From assembly GCA_044224905.1 (NCBI GenBank), contig JBGAJN010000004.1:774621-838620 (forward strand): DNA of 64,000 nt. Reading direction: 5' to 3'. Each line of letters opens with the position of its first letter. Positions within the stretch are counted from its first letter, which is position 1. The notes under the pieces are model-generated. The model was given only the letters and a program-made list of their open reading frames with translations, was not told where the DNA came from and ran no database searches. Shown here one piece after another: positions 50,954 to 62,500 of this stretch. Origin of the DNA: JBGAJN01 sp044224905. Lineage in GTDB: Bacteria; Verrucomicrobiota; Verrucomicrobiia; Limisphaerales; JBGAJN01. The position numbers and the translations under genes are program-made.

Positions 50954-53900
50954 CTACTTCTTCGCGAGCGATTCCAGAAAGTCCAGCAGCGCGGCGAAGT
51001 CCTTCACCGTCAGGCTCGCCATCAATCCTTCAGGCATCAGCGATCGATCCAACTTCTGCCGCTTGACGATGTCCTTCACCACCAGCTGAATTTCCTGCGC
51101 GGCGACGTTGCGGATCGTCACTTTGTCCGCCGCTTCCTGCGTGATGAAACCTTCGTATTCGGTTTCATCTTTCATGGTGAAACGTTCCGCAACGAATCCC
51201 TGCGCCAGTGTCTTGCTCGGAAGCAGGATCGCTTCGGCGAAGTCGCGGCGTTTGAAGATCGTAGCGACCTGCGAAAGGATTGGGCCGCGCGGCGGCTCGT
51301 TCGGGCTGGTGGTGTGGCAAAGGTTGCAGCCGACCTGCTGGAACAACGCCTCGCCCCGGGCACGATCCCCGTGGGCGTTGAGCACCGCGGCGATAGCATC
51401 GTCCACTTTCAACGTGCCGACGATGGGCGTAGTGTCCTTCACGTCCTTCTTCGCGGCCTCCAGCTTCAATTGTTCCACCGCACCCTTCGCGGCGCGGGCT
51501 ACGGCTTTGTCGGAATCATCCACGGCGGCGAGGATCTTTTCCGCGAGCACGCGTTTCTTCGTCGTCTTACTCGCTTCGATCAATTGGATGCGGCGCTTCG
51601 GATTCGTCCAACCGTCATCGATGGCCTTGCGCGCCGAAGCGAGCGCCTCCGGCGAGCCGCTCTTGCGGTCAAGCAATGAAATGAGCGCGGCGTCCGCATA
51701 CTGCGACGGCTTGCCATCCAGCTTCGCCGCTTCGGCCTCCAGTGCGGCGTGATTCACGTCAAGCTTGGGCGAGTTGAAAAGGGCATCGCGTGCGGTGTCG
51801 AAGTCCTTGCCGAAGCCCTTGGCTTCCTGCAAACGCGGCAAAGCCGTCAACGCCGCACGGGTACCCTCGTCGCTTTGGACCTTGGTGAGCGCGACGATGG
51901 TCTGTCCAAGCTGCTGCGGGCCGAGGTCGGTCTTGTTCGCGGCCTGAATGAGAAGCGGAAGCGCGTCAGTGGGAACGTTGTCGCCACGCGAGAGCTGGCC
52001 CACGAGCGCCGGCAATGCGGCTGCGTCGGCTTTCGCGGCGGCAATCAGCTTGCCAAGCGTGTCGCCGAGGTCGACGCGGTGACGGTTCAGTTCGCTCGCG
52101 AGATAGGTCAACTCCTCGCCCTTGGCGTTGTTGAAGGCAGTCTTCAACGCGCCGGAAATCTTCTCGGTCTGCGCCCATTTCTCCGGCTGGTAGAACGGCC
52201 CGCGCGTGTCGGGACGCGTGCCCCAAGAGTCGCCCTTCCATTCGCCATCGACGAAATACTGGCGGCTCAACGCGGTCAGCAAACCCTTGCGCCGTGCGAG
52301 TTCGCGCTCGCGGCCCAGTCGCTCAATCAGACCATCGACAGTCTTGGTGTCACGAATCAACGAAAGCACCAGCAGCGCATACTCACGTTCCTGCGGCGTG
52401 GCGCCGAGCGTGTCCACGATCGCAAACGTGGCGTCGCTGGCCTTCAACTGCCGCAGAACCTGCATGGCGGTGTGAACGATGACGGGGTCCTTGTCGCCGA
52501 GCAGTTTCGCCAGCGCGGTGGAATGTTCGGCGAGCTTCTCGGTGCGAATCTTCTCGAGTTTGGGCGTGTCGTTGTCGGCCCAGATACCGGTGAGCCCGTG
52601 CCAGCGAGCGAGCGCTACAACGGCTTCGCGGCGCGTGCGCTCGTCGGCGGATTTAAGGGCGTTTACCAGCAGGTCGGCAGAGATGCCGTTGAGTTGATCT
52701 TCGCGATCGCTCAGCGCGCGGAGCGCCCACGCGGCGACGGTTGAATCGGCGGCGAGTTTCGCGAGTGTCGCGTGGGATTTTTCGCCGAGCGACTGCTTGA
52801 GGGCGAAGATGGCGGCAACACGCGAGGCCAGCGGTTTCGATTTGTCGGCGGCAAGCGCACCGACGGCTTTATCACTGTCGCCCTTCAAACCGTGGCGGAT
52901 CAACGTCCGCTGCGCTTCGAGACGGCGGCGGTGCGAGGAGCTTTCGAGCAGTTTCACGAGTTCGGCATCGCCCGCGTTGGCGAAGTTTGGCAGCGGCTCC
53001 GGTTTGAAATTCTTCGGCGTAACACGAACGACGTAGCCGACGTCGTTGCCGGCCCAATTGAACGTCGCGCCTTTCCAGCTCGACACGTAGATGCGGCTGA
53101 GCGCGTCCACGTCGGCGTCGGTCGGGCGCGTGAGGCCGATGAACTCATTCTGATCGACGCTGAACGTCGCGCCCTTCGGCGTCGGGCGGTGCTGATAAAG
53201 CCAGCCCCGGCCCCAGTCGGCGGTGAGGGGCGAATTGTTCCACTTCGCGGGAATGCCCGGTTCATCGAGCCACGCGGCGCCGCAGCCGGAACCGCCGCCG
53301 TAGTCCGCGAGCGGCGCGATGAGTTCGCTGGCGAAGTTCTTGTAGAGGCGCGGATAGCCGTGATCCTCGAAGCCGGTGAAGTGGTGGAAGCGCACGTCCC
53401 AACCGCCACCGTCGTTGGTGTTGTCGCGCGTCATGATGTCGAGCAGTGGGCTAACAGCAACCTCGAGAATGTTGCGCGTGCCGCGCGCGAAGAGCTGCAG
53501 GCCCGTACCGTCGGGGCGAAAACGCACGACGCCGCCGCCACGAAGCTGAAGCTTCCGTCCGTCGGTGCCCACCGCTTCCATGAAACCGAAGTCGCCGATG
53601 GCGCAGTAGATCCAGCCGTCGACGCCGAGCTCGATTCCGTTTGAAGTGTGATCAGCGGGCCGATCCGCAAAACCAAACGCGATTCCCTTGATGAGAATTT
53701 TCTCTTCATCCGCAATACCGTCGCCGTCGCGATCGATGAACGCGCTGACGTGCGGCGGGTGCAGGCAGATGACTCGGTCGTGGTCCCAGAACAGGCCGCG
53801 CGGCGAGTCCACGTTTTTCACGAAGACGCGCACTTCATCGGCCTTGCCGTCGCCGTTGGTGTCGCGCACGCGGAGGATGCGCCCGCGATTCGGCTCACGG

Positions 53901-55504
53901 CCGAGTGAACCATTTCCGTCAGAAGAAACGTAGAGTGTGCCATCCGGTGCGGCGGCGACGAAAACGGGATAGTTCACCGCCGGCGGTGTGGCAAAGATCG
54001 TCGCGTCGAACTCCACGGGCACTTTGACTTCCTTGATGAGCGTGGCGGCCTTTTCGGGAACGACCGCCGGCATCTTGGCGACTTCGTCGGGCGTGGGGAG
54101 ACTCTTGTCGGCGTCGCCGGATTTCTGCTGCGCGGCTTTGTCTGCCTTCTTGTTACCCTTCGCGGCGGCGCTGCTGCCCGTGCCTTGATTTTGCGCGACC
54201 ACGGCCGGTTGTGGCGCGCCCTTTTCACCGAGCACGGCGACTTCCCACAGGCTTGCCCAACCGCCGCGCTTCGTTCCGAGGTGAGTCACGCGCACATAGC
54301 GCACGCTCGCGGTGAGATCGTGCTGATTGGGACTTTGCGCTTCATTCCTTTCGGCATCCACGAGCGGCTTCCACTGCTTGCCGTCGATCGAGCCTTCGAC
54401 CCGGTAGCGATAAATGCCGCCACGACTTTCCCAATCGAGCACGACGCCCGTGATCTTCTGTTCCTTGCCGAGGTCAACTTGCCACCAGTTGTTTGCCGCG
54501 CCGCTGCTCGCACACCAGCGCGAACTCGCCGAACCATCGATGGCCTTCCAAGCGAAGTTGCTCTTACCCGACTCCTCGCTCGACGCGCTTGCGGTGCCCG
54601 CGACGGCGAGGTTCGGGCGGTCGCCGTAGGCGATGGGCTTGGCGGGGGGCGCGACCAACACCGGCGCGGCGGGTGCCTTGATGAGATTGGCCATAGCCGT
54701 CGGCGTCGTGTTCGCGCCGGCAGGCTTGAGGTATTCGTCGTTCAACTTGCCGCAGGCCCACAGCAGGCCGCGCGTAAGGAGATTGAGGTAACGTGCGTCG
54801 CCGACAGTTTCATTGTTGTGCCCGATGGTTGTGCTAAACACGCGCGCCTTGCCGAACTGGTTCGCCCACGCGACGTCGTAAACGACTTCCTTCGTCGTGC
54901 CATCTTTCTGCTTCACGAGCTGCTTGCCGCGTGCGAGCGGCAGTGAGCCGTCGATGGACTTCACGTTGTTGTAGAGTTCCTCCTTGATCGTGGTCCAGTC
55001 GGTGAGCGTCTGCACAATCGGGTGGGTTTTCTCCGTGAACGAAATCGCGATCGGCTCCTGAGGCCCGTGTGCGCTCGATTGGATGCCGACGAACTTGAAC
55101 CAGTCATCCTTGCCCGTACGGTAACAGTGCATCGCGCAATGGAGATTCACCGCCGGCACACCTTCGTCGCGGTGCGCGCGGAGGATGTTCTCGACGTAAG
55201 GGATGTCCTTCACACTCGCGGAGCATTCGTCGTGGATGACCACGTCGTATCCTTTGGCCCAGTCGCTCCGCTTGTAGCGATCAAAGAGCGTTCCGGTGCT
55301 CTTGTCCGGATTGAACTCGAAGTCCACAACGACGTGCGCGCGGGCCTCGAGGCCTTCCTTCAGGATTTCCTTCTGGTTCAGGTAGTCGTGACAGCAACCG
55401 CCTGCAACGAGCAGGACACGGAGCGGCTTGGGCGCGGCAGCGAACAGCGAGATCGAGGTAAAAAGCAACGCGAACGCCAGAGGAAGCAAACGTTTCAGTG
55501 TCAT
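50954..55504 (-). CDS. ThuA / discoidin / propeller / HEAT / cytochrome c multidomain exported protein
   Basis: 1516 residues. A signal peptide (LPLAFALLFTSISLFAA) is followed by a ThuA domain (about 26-255: VLLVAGGCCHDYLNQKEIL, HCAMHCYRTGKDDWFKFVG), a galactose-binding discoidin domain (about 297-430: SRWCASSGAANNWWQVDLG), a Lys/Ala/Gln linker (430-495), a PQQ-like/glucose-dehydrogenase type beta propeller (about 496-830: AAPDGTLYVSSDGNGSL), HEAT-type helical repeats (850-1340) and a C-terminal cytochrome domain with heme site C1393-N-L-C-H1397 and a Met-rich end. Such fusions are typical of PVC bacteria and probably oxidise a sugar-like substrate in the periplasm with the cytochrome as electron exit. 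Reaction not determinable. Confidence 0.92.
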   Translation of the reverse strand: MTLKRLLPLAFALLFTSISLFAAAPKPLRVLLVAGGCCHDYLNQKEILKEGLEARAHVVVDFEFNPDKSTGTLFDRYKRSDWAKGYDVVIHDECSASVKDIPYVENILRAHRDEGVPAVNLHCAMHCYRTGKDDWFKFVGIQSSAHGPQEPIAISFTEKTHPIVQTLTDWTTIKEELYNNVKSIDGSLPLARGKQLVKQKDGTTKEVVYDVAWANQFGKARVFSTTIGHNNETVGDARYLNLLTRGLLWACGKLNDEYLKPAGANTTPTAMANLIKAPAAPVLVAPPAKPIAYGDRPNLAVAGTASASSEESGKSNFAWKAIDGSASSRWCASSGAANNWWQVDLGKEQKITGVVLDWESRGGIYRYRVEGSIDGKQWKPLVDAERNEAQSPNQHDLTASVRYVRVTHLGTKRGGWASLWEVAVLGEKGAPQPAVVAQNQGTGSSAAAKGNKKADKAAQQKSGDADKSLPTPDEVAKMPAVVPEKAATLIKEVKVPVEFDATIFATPPAVNYPVFVAAAPDGTLYVSSDGNGSLGREPNRGRILRVRDTNGDGKADEVRVFVKNVDSPRGLFWDHDRVICLHPPHVSAFIDRDGDGIADEEKILIKGIAFGFADRPADHTSNGIELGVDGWIYCAIGDFGFMEAVGTDGRKLQLRGGGVVRFRPDGTGLQLFARGTRNILEVAVSPLLDIMTRDNTNDGGGWDVRFHHFTGFEDHGYPRLYKNFASELIAPLADYGGGSGCGAAWLDEPGIPAKWNNSPLTADWGRGWLYQHRPTPKGATFSVDQNEFIGLTRPTDADVDALSRIYVSSWKGATFNWAGNDVGYVVRVTPKNFKPEPLPNFANAGDAELVKLLESSSHRRRLEAQRTLIRHGLKGDSDKAVGALAADKSKPLASRVAAIFALKQSLGEKSHATLAKLAADSTVAAWALRALSDREDQLNGISADLLVNALKSADERTRREAVVALARWHGLTGIWADNDTPKLEKIRTEKLAEHSTALAKLLGDKDPVIVHTAMQVLRQLKASDATFAIVDTLGATPQEREYALLVLSLIRDTKTVDGLIERLGRERELARRKGLLTALSRQYFVDGEWKGDSWGTRPDTRGPFYQPEKWAQTEKISGALKTAFNNAKGEELTYLASELNRHRVDLGDTLGKLIAAAKADAAALPALVGQLSRGDNVPTDALPLLIQAANKTDLGPQQLGQTIVALTKVQSDEGTRAALTALPRLQEAKGFGKDFDTARDALFNSPKLDVNHAALEAEAAKLDGKPSQYADAALISLLDRKSGSPEALASARKAIDDGWTNPKRRIQLIEASKTTKKRVLAEKILAAVDDSDKAVARAAKGAVEQLKLEAAKKDVKDTTPIVGTLKVDDAIAAVLNAHGDRARGEALFQQVGCNLCHTTSPNEPPRGPILSQVATIFKRRDFAEAILLPSKTLAQGFVAERFTMKDETEYEGFITQEAADKVTIRNVAAQEIQLVVKDIVKRQKLDRSLMPEGLMASLTVKDFAALLDFLESLAKK

Positions 55505-55576
55505 AATTTGAGATTAGCGAACCGGAATGGTTAGTGAGATAGGCAAAGGCTGGCGAGCGTTTTTTCCGGTCAACTT

Positions 55577-55605
55577 GTCACGTGAAACCGTGACAGTGGA
55601 GTCAC
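55577..55605 (+). repeat. Alternating GTCAC/GTGAC repeats upstream of mtnP
   Basis: GTCAC (55577-55581), GTGAC (55590-55594) and GTCAC (55601-55605) occur within 29 bases, so the middle unit can pair with either flank. A second element, TTTCCGGAAA (55620-55629), is a perfect palindrome. They lie 26-80 bases before the mtnP start in the leader. They could form two competing hairpins or an operator. Confidence 0.6.
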
Positions 55606-55655
55606 GAAACGCTGTTGTGTTTCCGGAAAACTATTGCTACTCAAAGCGACCATTT

Positions 55656-56531
55656 ATGAAATCTTCCTCCCCCACCCCACGCATCGGAATCATCGGCGGC
55701 AGCGGTCTCTATCAGATCGAGGGATTCACGAAGCAAAAGTGGGTGAAGGTCAAGACGCCGTTCGGCTCGCCGTCGGATGAGTTGCTCACCGGAGAACTTG
55801 CCGGACGCGAGGTTGTCTTCCTGCCGCGGCACGCGCGCGGGCATCGCATCCTGCCAACGGAGCTGAATCATCGCGCGAACATTTGGGCAATGAAGAAGCT
55901 CGGCGTGTCGTGGATCATCAGCGTCAGCGCGGTGGGGTCGTTGCAAAAGAAATACAAGCCGTGCGACATCGTGGTGCCGAATCAGTTTCTCGATCGCACG
56001 AAGCAATCGACGGCGCACACGTTTTTCGGCCGCGGCATCGTGGCGCACATTGCCTTCGCCGATCCGATCTGTGAGGAATTGCGGCAACTGCTGCTAGCCG
56101 GGGCAAAATCCTGCGGCGCGAGGTTTCACGACGGCGGCACTTACGTGAACATGGAGGGACCGGCGTTTAGCACCCGCGCGGAATCGATCACGAATCACAA
56201 GCTGGGCTACGACGTAATCGGCATGACGAATCTCGGGGAAGCGAAATGCGCGCGCGAAGCGGAAATCGCCTACGCGAACTTGGCGATGATCACAGATTAC
56301 GACTGCTGGAAGGTGGACGAAGAACACGTCACGGTCGAAATGGTGATTGCAAACCTGACTCGCAACGCAGCCACGGCAAAGCAGATCCTCAATCACGTCA
56401 TCCCCAGAATCGCCACGCAGAAGCAATGCTCCTGTCACAGCGCTCTGCGCAACGCGATCATGACGGACAAGAAAATGTGGCCGGCCAAGACACGGGCTGA
56501 ATTAAAGCCGCTGCTCCAAAAATATCTGTGA
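55656..56531 (+). CDS. mtnP: S-methyl-5'-thioadenosine phosphorylase
   Basis: 291 residues from ATG 55656 (MKSSSPTPRIGIIGGSGLYQ). Family-2 nucleoside phosphorylase: it cleaves methylthioadenosine, the by-product of polyamine synthesis, to adenine and methylthioribose-1-phosphate. Visible blocks are the phosphate loop GGSGLY, the base/ribose region NMEGPAFSTRAESITN, and DYDCW near the C-terminus with the catalytic Asp. Length (about 280-300) fits. The nearest neighbours are convergent or divergent and unrelated, so it is a single-gene unit with a repeat-rich leader (55577-55629). Adenosine or inosine specificity is possible for relatives, but the methylthioadenosine type is favoured by DYDCWK. 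Confidence 0.92.
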   Translation: MKSSSPTPRIGIIGGSGLYQIEGFTKQKWVKVKTPFGSPSDELLTGELAGREVVFLPRHARGHRILPTELNHRANIWAMKKLGVSWIISVSAVGSLQKKYKPCDIVVPNQFLDRTKQSTAHTFFGRGIVAHIAFADPICEELRQLLLAGAKSCGARFHDGGTYVNMEGPAFSTRAESITNHKLGYDVIGMTNLGEAKCAREAEIAYANLAMITDYDCWKVDEEHVTVEMVIANLTRNAATAKQILNHVIPRIATQKQCSCHSALRNAIMTDKKMWPAKTRAELKPLLQKYL

Positions 56532-56533
56532 AA

Positions 56534-56564
56534 AAGCCGCAGCATCCACGAGATGCTGCGGCTT
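56534..56564. terminator. Bidirectional terminator between mtnP and the repeat protein
   Basis: A perfect 13-base stem (AAGCCGCAGCATC at 56534-56546 with GATGCTGCGGCTT at 56552-56564) encloses a 5-base loop. On the minus strand it is followed by a T-run (GGCTTTTTCACAG), making it a strong terminator for the giant gene ending at 56588; on the plus strand the tail is weaker (CTTCAAG). Confidence 0.88.
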
Positions 56565-56587
56565 CAAGATAGTCCTCCAGGAATCTT

Positions 56588-59500
56588 CTACTTCACATTG
56601 ACGTGGTAGAAGCGGGTGGTGGGAAGGTTCAGCGGAGGGGTGCCGCCGGTCAGTGAGCCGTCGTCGATCCATTGGGCCACACCCGCATTGGTCGTGATCA
56701 CCGGGTTCACCACGGTCGTCCAGCTGACCAAGTCGCCGCTATACTGAATCTGATACACCGGCGTGCGGAAGGTCGTCTCCGCTGCCGTCGTCCACGTTAC
56801 CGCAAAGTTCGCCGTGTTCGTCACCTGCGCCGTCATTACCTTGAACGCACTGTTGAAGTCCGTCGGAATCGTGCCGGCCCAGAACTCCTGATAGTTGTTC
56901 TGTCCATCACCGTCGTAGTCACCAAAACGGTCCGTCGCACTGGTCCCGTTGGCCAGGCTCAACACCCCGAAATACTTCATCGCCCAAGCGTTGTAGATGC
57001 CGTCACTGTCGCTATCCATCAACTTGAATTGATCCACCGTCACGCTCGTCGCCCCGTAACTCACACGGAAGCTACCCAAACTGTCCGTCGTGTTGATCCG
57101 GGTGCCGTTGGCGGCATTCGCGAATTCGCCGTTAACCCCGCCGCCCGTCGCATTGATAAGATTGAACGTCGTGTTCGTTGCCGGAAGGAAATTGTTGATC
57201 AGCGTCAGCTCCAACGTTCCGTCCACTCCGTCGATGAAGTAGAGGCCGCCCGCGACGTTCACCACATCATACCCGTTGGTCGCCAACAAACCTCCCAGTT
57301 CGAAACTCATCTTCGCCGAAGAGAACAGATACAGGTCGCTGTCTAGATTCAATGCGCCAGCCGAATTCCCCGGCTTGACGGTGCCGTTGAGGACATTGAC
57401 CGGTCCCGCAATCCGTCCCGAACCTCCGAGCGTGCTGCCATTTTCCAAGTACACGTTTCCGTTACCCGTCGCCGTGCCATTGACCCCATTGTTAACCAGC
57501 AATGTGCCCGCGTTCACAAAGGTGTCTCCCGTGTAAACGTTCACGCCTGTAAGATTCACCGTGCCGTCGCCCTCCTTGGTCAATCCATACGGAGTCAAAC
57601 CGGCTTGCGAAAAATTGCCGGTAAAGTTGACCCGTGCATTGGTCGCCGCGGTCAACGTCACGTTGTCCAAGAGGCTGACATTCCCAGTAAACGTGCTCGT
57701 CACTCCCGCGGTTGCCGTCCCGATAACCTTCGGGCCGCCGAACAGCGGGTCATCCACCGTCAGACTTTGCCGAACGGTAAACGATCCCGCCGTCAACAAG
57801 CGCGCGTTGCCGCCAATGGTCACTTGGTTGTCGGGCTTCCCAAGCGCCGTGTTGAAGGTCTGGCTCTCGATGCCCACAATCACGTCGCCACCATTTATCT
57901 GCACGGCCCCATCAAAGTTGTTCGTTCCGGTCAGCAAAAGACTGCCAGTGCCCTGCTTGATCAAACTCATGTTTCCGGAAATCTGCCCGCTGAAACTCGA
58001 GGCATCGGTATTGTTCAGGCGCAGCCCAGGAAAATTCGTTCCGGAATTCAAAATGTTCCCGTTACCCCGCAGAGAGGCGAGCAGCACGTTGCGATTGTTG
58101 AGATCGATCACGCCTTGATTCGTAACGATCAGTCCACCCACCGACGGAATGGCGTTATCAACCCCCAACCGGAGCACCCCCTCGCGCACAATGGTGCCAC
58201 CGGTGTAATCGTTATTGAATCCGCCCAACACAACAGTGTCCAAGCCGATCTTGGTCAGCGAATGCGAGCCATTGGTTTCACTGAAACGTCCATTGTTAGT
58301 GAAGGTCACGCCCGCGCGGCCCAAACCCACCCCGCTCTGCCCGATCTTGGAGTCGGCAGCCATCTGGAACGTAACGAAATTGCTCACGGTGACGCTTGCT
58401 GCGCGGGAATCATCTACAAACTGGAACGCTTCCACCGATCCCCCGTTCAGCTGAATGATCTTGTTGGTAAGATTGGTCAGGTTGAGCCCAATCTGAAGAT
58501 TGACGTTGGTCGGCACAATGAACATTTCCGGTGAGCTAAGATCCGAAAAACGATTCAAAGAACCCGCCCACCGCTCCGCAGATCCAGGCTTTTGAATCAG
58601 CGTGCTGGAGGGAACGTAATCGACCAACGGCGTGCTCAGTTCGAGAACGGAGCCCGGATTGAATGTGGCGGTGGTCGCAGCATCGCCCAACGCGCCGGCA
58701 TGACCAATCGAGACCACACCACCGTTCACCACGATGTTACCGCCAGTGAAGGTTGCGGAGTTATCGGTCGGCAAATCCAAGGTGCCGAGGCCATACTTCA
58801 CGAGATTCCGATTCGTCCCGACCAGGCCACCCGCAAAGCTGATTCGATTGCTACCACCGCCCAGCGTGCGGGTCGTGTTCTGCACTTCAAGCACCGCGTG
58901 GTCATACAGCGTAACCGGTCCGCCAACCAGCGCTCTGGTGCGGTCGCCTTGAATCTGGAACAACAACTTCGAACCCAACGCCCCGTTCACACCATTCGTC
59001 CCCGCAACACTGACGAGGTCAATCCCCGAGGCGTACGTCTGCACGCGGTCGGATTGGCCGCCAAACGTAAATCCCACAGTGTTGTTATCCAGACTGACGA
59101 TCTTGCCGCCGGCGTATGTCAGATTCTGGTTGGTCGCCCGCAGGGACAAACCGGCTGTGCCATTGAGGTTGACGGTGTTGGCGGCGGTGGTTTGACCCAA
59201 TGCAAAGTTGGAGAAATTACTGCCTTGGGCCGTGGTGTTCACGGCAAGGATACCCCGATTCACATTATACCCTCCGTTGTATGCCGCGTTGTCCGCCTGC
59301 AAGGCCAAGGTGCCGGTGCCAAACTTGGTAATGCTTCCTGCCTGCAACACTCCGTTGATAATCGTCGCAGTTCCGCCGGCCTGAACAAAGACCAACCCCT
59401 CGCTGGTGCCCGACGGGCCGAATATCAAGTTCACATTAGTGACCGTCACATTGCCCGCAGCCAGCAACCCGCCGCCGTTAATCGTAAGATTGCTCCCGCT

Positions 59501-62500
59501 CCCGCTCCCGATGAGCGTCGATGTACCGGTGAGTTTCAATGCGTTCACAATTGACGCCGCACTGTTCACGTTGGTGCTGTTGCCCAGCACTTCCACGTAA
59601 TCCGTTCCGGTGACAAGCGTCGGAAACGCGGCATTGGTCGGCACGGTTATGGTCGGAACAGCATTGGTGAAACCAATGACGGGATCGTACGTGAGATACA
59701 CGGCTGACGAGTTGGAACCCACCAAGCTTACCATGTACGGCGCAACCAGACCATTGTTCAACGCGACCGCAGACGAGGCGGTGTTGGTGATGAAGAATTG
59801 CACCACATTCGTGCCGCCAAACAAATTGGAACTGTTGTTAGAGTTAAACTCCAACGTTCCAGCCCCGCTCCGGATCAGGTCTCCCGCGGTCAACGTGAAG
59901 ACGGCGTTCGAAACCACCGCAGCATTGGCGGTGTTGCCCAGCAGACTAAGCTGGCTCCCGCCAGTAAAACCAATATTACCAACGATCTCGCGTGTGGTGA
60001 TCGGCGGGAATCCGCCACTGTTGGTCGCGTTGCCTGTCTTCTGGTACGTGAGGGTCGATCCATTCAGGTTGATCGCCGTTGAATCGCCCCACCGATTCGT
60101 GTTCTGGCTGTTGTTGCCAGTGTTGTCGAGGATCAGGTTTGCGCCGGGATGGAATATGAACTGACTATTGTTGTTGCTGGCGCTGGTAAGCCCCGCCCGC
60201 GCGAAGCTGCCGGTCAACCCATTCGCCTGGAGAGTTCCGTAGCTTTCCACCACACCGGTTCCCAACGGCGTGTTGGTTCCGCCAACGCTGATCAACAGAA
60301 CGGATCCCGGGTTCACCAACGTGCTGCCGGTGTAATTATTACTTGTCGTGATCTGAGCCGTAGAACCAACAGCACCAACCACGGCATTGAGGTACGGATT
60401 CGGACCCACATTGAGGTTGCGAGCCCCGGTGAATTGGTTGTTCCGGCTGAACACTGCTGCAGATCCGCCACCACCGATCTTGTACTCGTTGCCGAATGGA
60501 GTGATAATCCCAGTGTAGGTAGCGTTGCCCCCGTCGGTGGATCCCAAACGGACGTCTGCGCCGGCACCGCCGTTGAAGGGACCACCGGGAGCCAAATTGA
60601 AGTCGTTGGTAATGGTGACCGATCCAAGAACGCCAAAACTCAAGATGCTGTTCGACGCAAACCGGAACCGATTCCCCAAAGTGTTAATCAAGGTCGTCGG
60701 TTCCGTAGACGCATACGAAACGAGCGCACCCGGTGCCACGTTGACTTTGCCGGAGGGGAGCGCAGCGTTGGTGGTAAAACCAACCTTGCCAACATTTCCG
60801 ATGTACGATTCCCCAACGTTGAAATCTCCAAGGAAACCCGTATTGGTTCCCCGCAGCACCATGTAGGCGTTGTTGTTCGCCACCAGCTTCAAGTTTCTTA
60901 ACTCACCGTCTTGAGTGATATTACCCGCAAAGGTCACGCGCGATCCGCCATTTCCCGTCGAGTTCACATAAATTGCCCGATCGGCACCGGCCACCGTGAG
61001 CGGCCCTTGCAAAGTCGCAACCGGAGCAGTCGGCGAATAATTATTGCCGCCCGCATTCACGGTCAACGGACCGCGCAACAGGATGCTTCCCAGGTTGGTC
61101 ACGCGTGGATTGTTTGCCGCCGGTGTGAAATCGAGCGTGCCTCCGCCGTAATTGCTGATCAGGCCACTTTGCAACTGGTAATTGACGATGATGTTATTGC
61201 TGAGGAAATAATTGGATGTGACGTTGTTGGCGAAGGCAAAGGCTCCGCCGCCATCCAAGTTGATGGCCCCAGCGCCAAATTGATAAACGACACTTCCGAG
61301 GAGATTCGAAGATGGCAAATTGGCCGTTCGCCATAGAATGGTTCCGTTGGTGATAAAGGTTCCGCCGGTGAAAGTCGGATTGTTGGAAGAGGAATAGCCC
61401 AAAGGTTGGGTTCCACGCTTGATCAGGACTCCCGGATTCGCACCATCCACAATCGGTCCAATCAACTCCAAAGCGCCCGCATTCGCGTTGCGTGTCCCGT
61501 TGATCTGAAACGCCGAATACCCGTTCAACGTCGTAGTGCCGACAATCTTCAGGCTCCAGTTGTTCCCGCTGCCGACGGTCAAAGCGGTCGCGTTGGTCAA
61601 ACTCGTCCCCCCGTTGATCGTCAGGTTGTCGTTCGTAATATACCGGTCCGTCGGCTGGGTCGCCGTCACCCGGTCCACGTTTATCGTCGAATTGCTATTC
61701 ACCAAAATGCTGTAACCAGACGGGCCCGGCCCAAACACGTTGCCCACTGCGCTGTCGCGCACGTCCACCGTGCCCCCGTTGAGCGTCAGCGCCGGCGCCG
61801 AACCCAAGGCGGTTGCTGCGTTGTTCGAGTTCAGATGAATCCGAATCGTTCCCTGATTCGCAAACGTCGCCCCCCCGTAGATGTTCGTACTGAAGTTGGT
61901 GAGAAACAACGTTCCCCCTCCCAACTTGGTGAAATTGTATCCGCTCCCGTTGGTTTCCACGATCCCGCTGTCCAAACTCACACTGCTGGTGTTGGAGATT
62001 GCTGTCGTCCCACCGATGAACATCGGACCTGCAAAATTCAGCTGGTATGCGTTGCCCGCAGTAACTGTTAGAAGGTTTGTCCCCGCATACAAATCTCCCA
62101 ACGTCAGGAACTTGGTGGTTCCGCCTGAGGCAGTCCACCGGTCGACATTGATCGTGGCGTTGCTTCGCAACGCCACGTTGTAGCCGGCACCCGGTCCGAT
62201 GGTCTGATTGGTATCGCTCCGGAATTGTAGCGTGCCGCCGTTCAGCGTGATGCCACCCAACCCGAGCACATTAGAAACGAACACACCGGAGTTGGTATTT
62301 GGACCAGCGACAGCCTGAAGGACGCCCTGATTCAGAATCGTTCCCAAACTGTATGAATTGTTGTTCTGATTGGTGATGAAAAGGGTCCCTACACCGGTCT
62401 TGGTCAGCGAAGCTGGATTGGCACCGTCCACAATGACGCCATCCAAACTCATATTTGTGGAGTTGTTGATCGTGCTGGAACCGTTAAGCGTCGTGGTATT

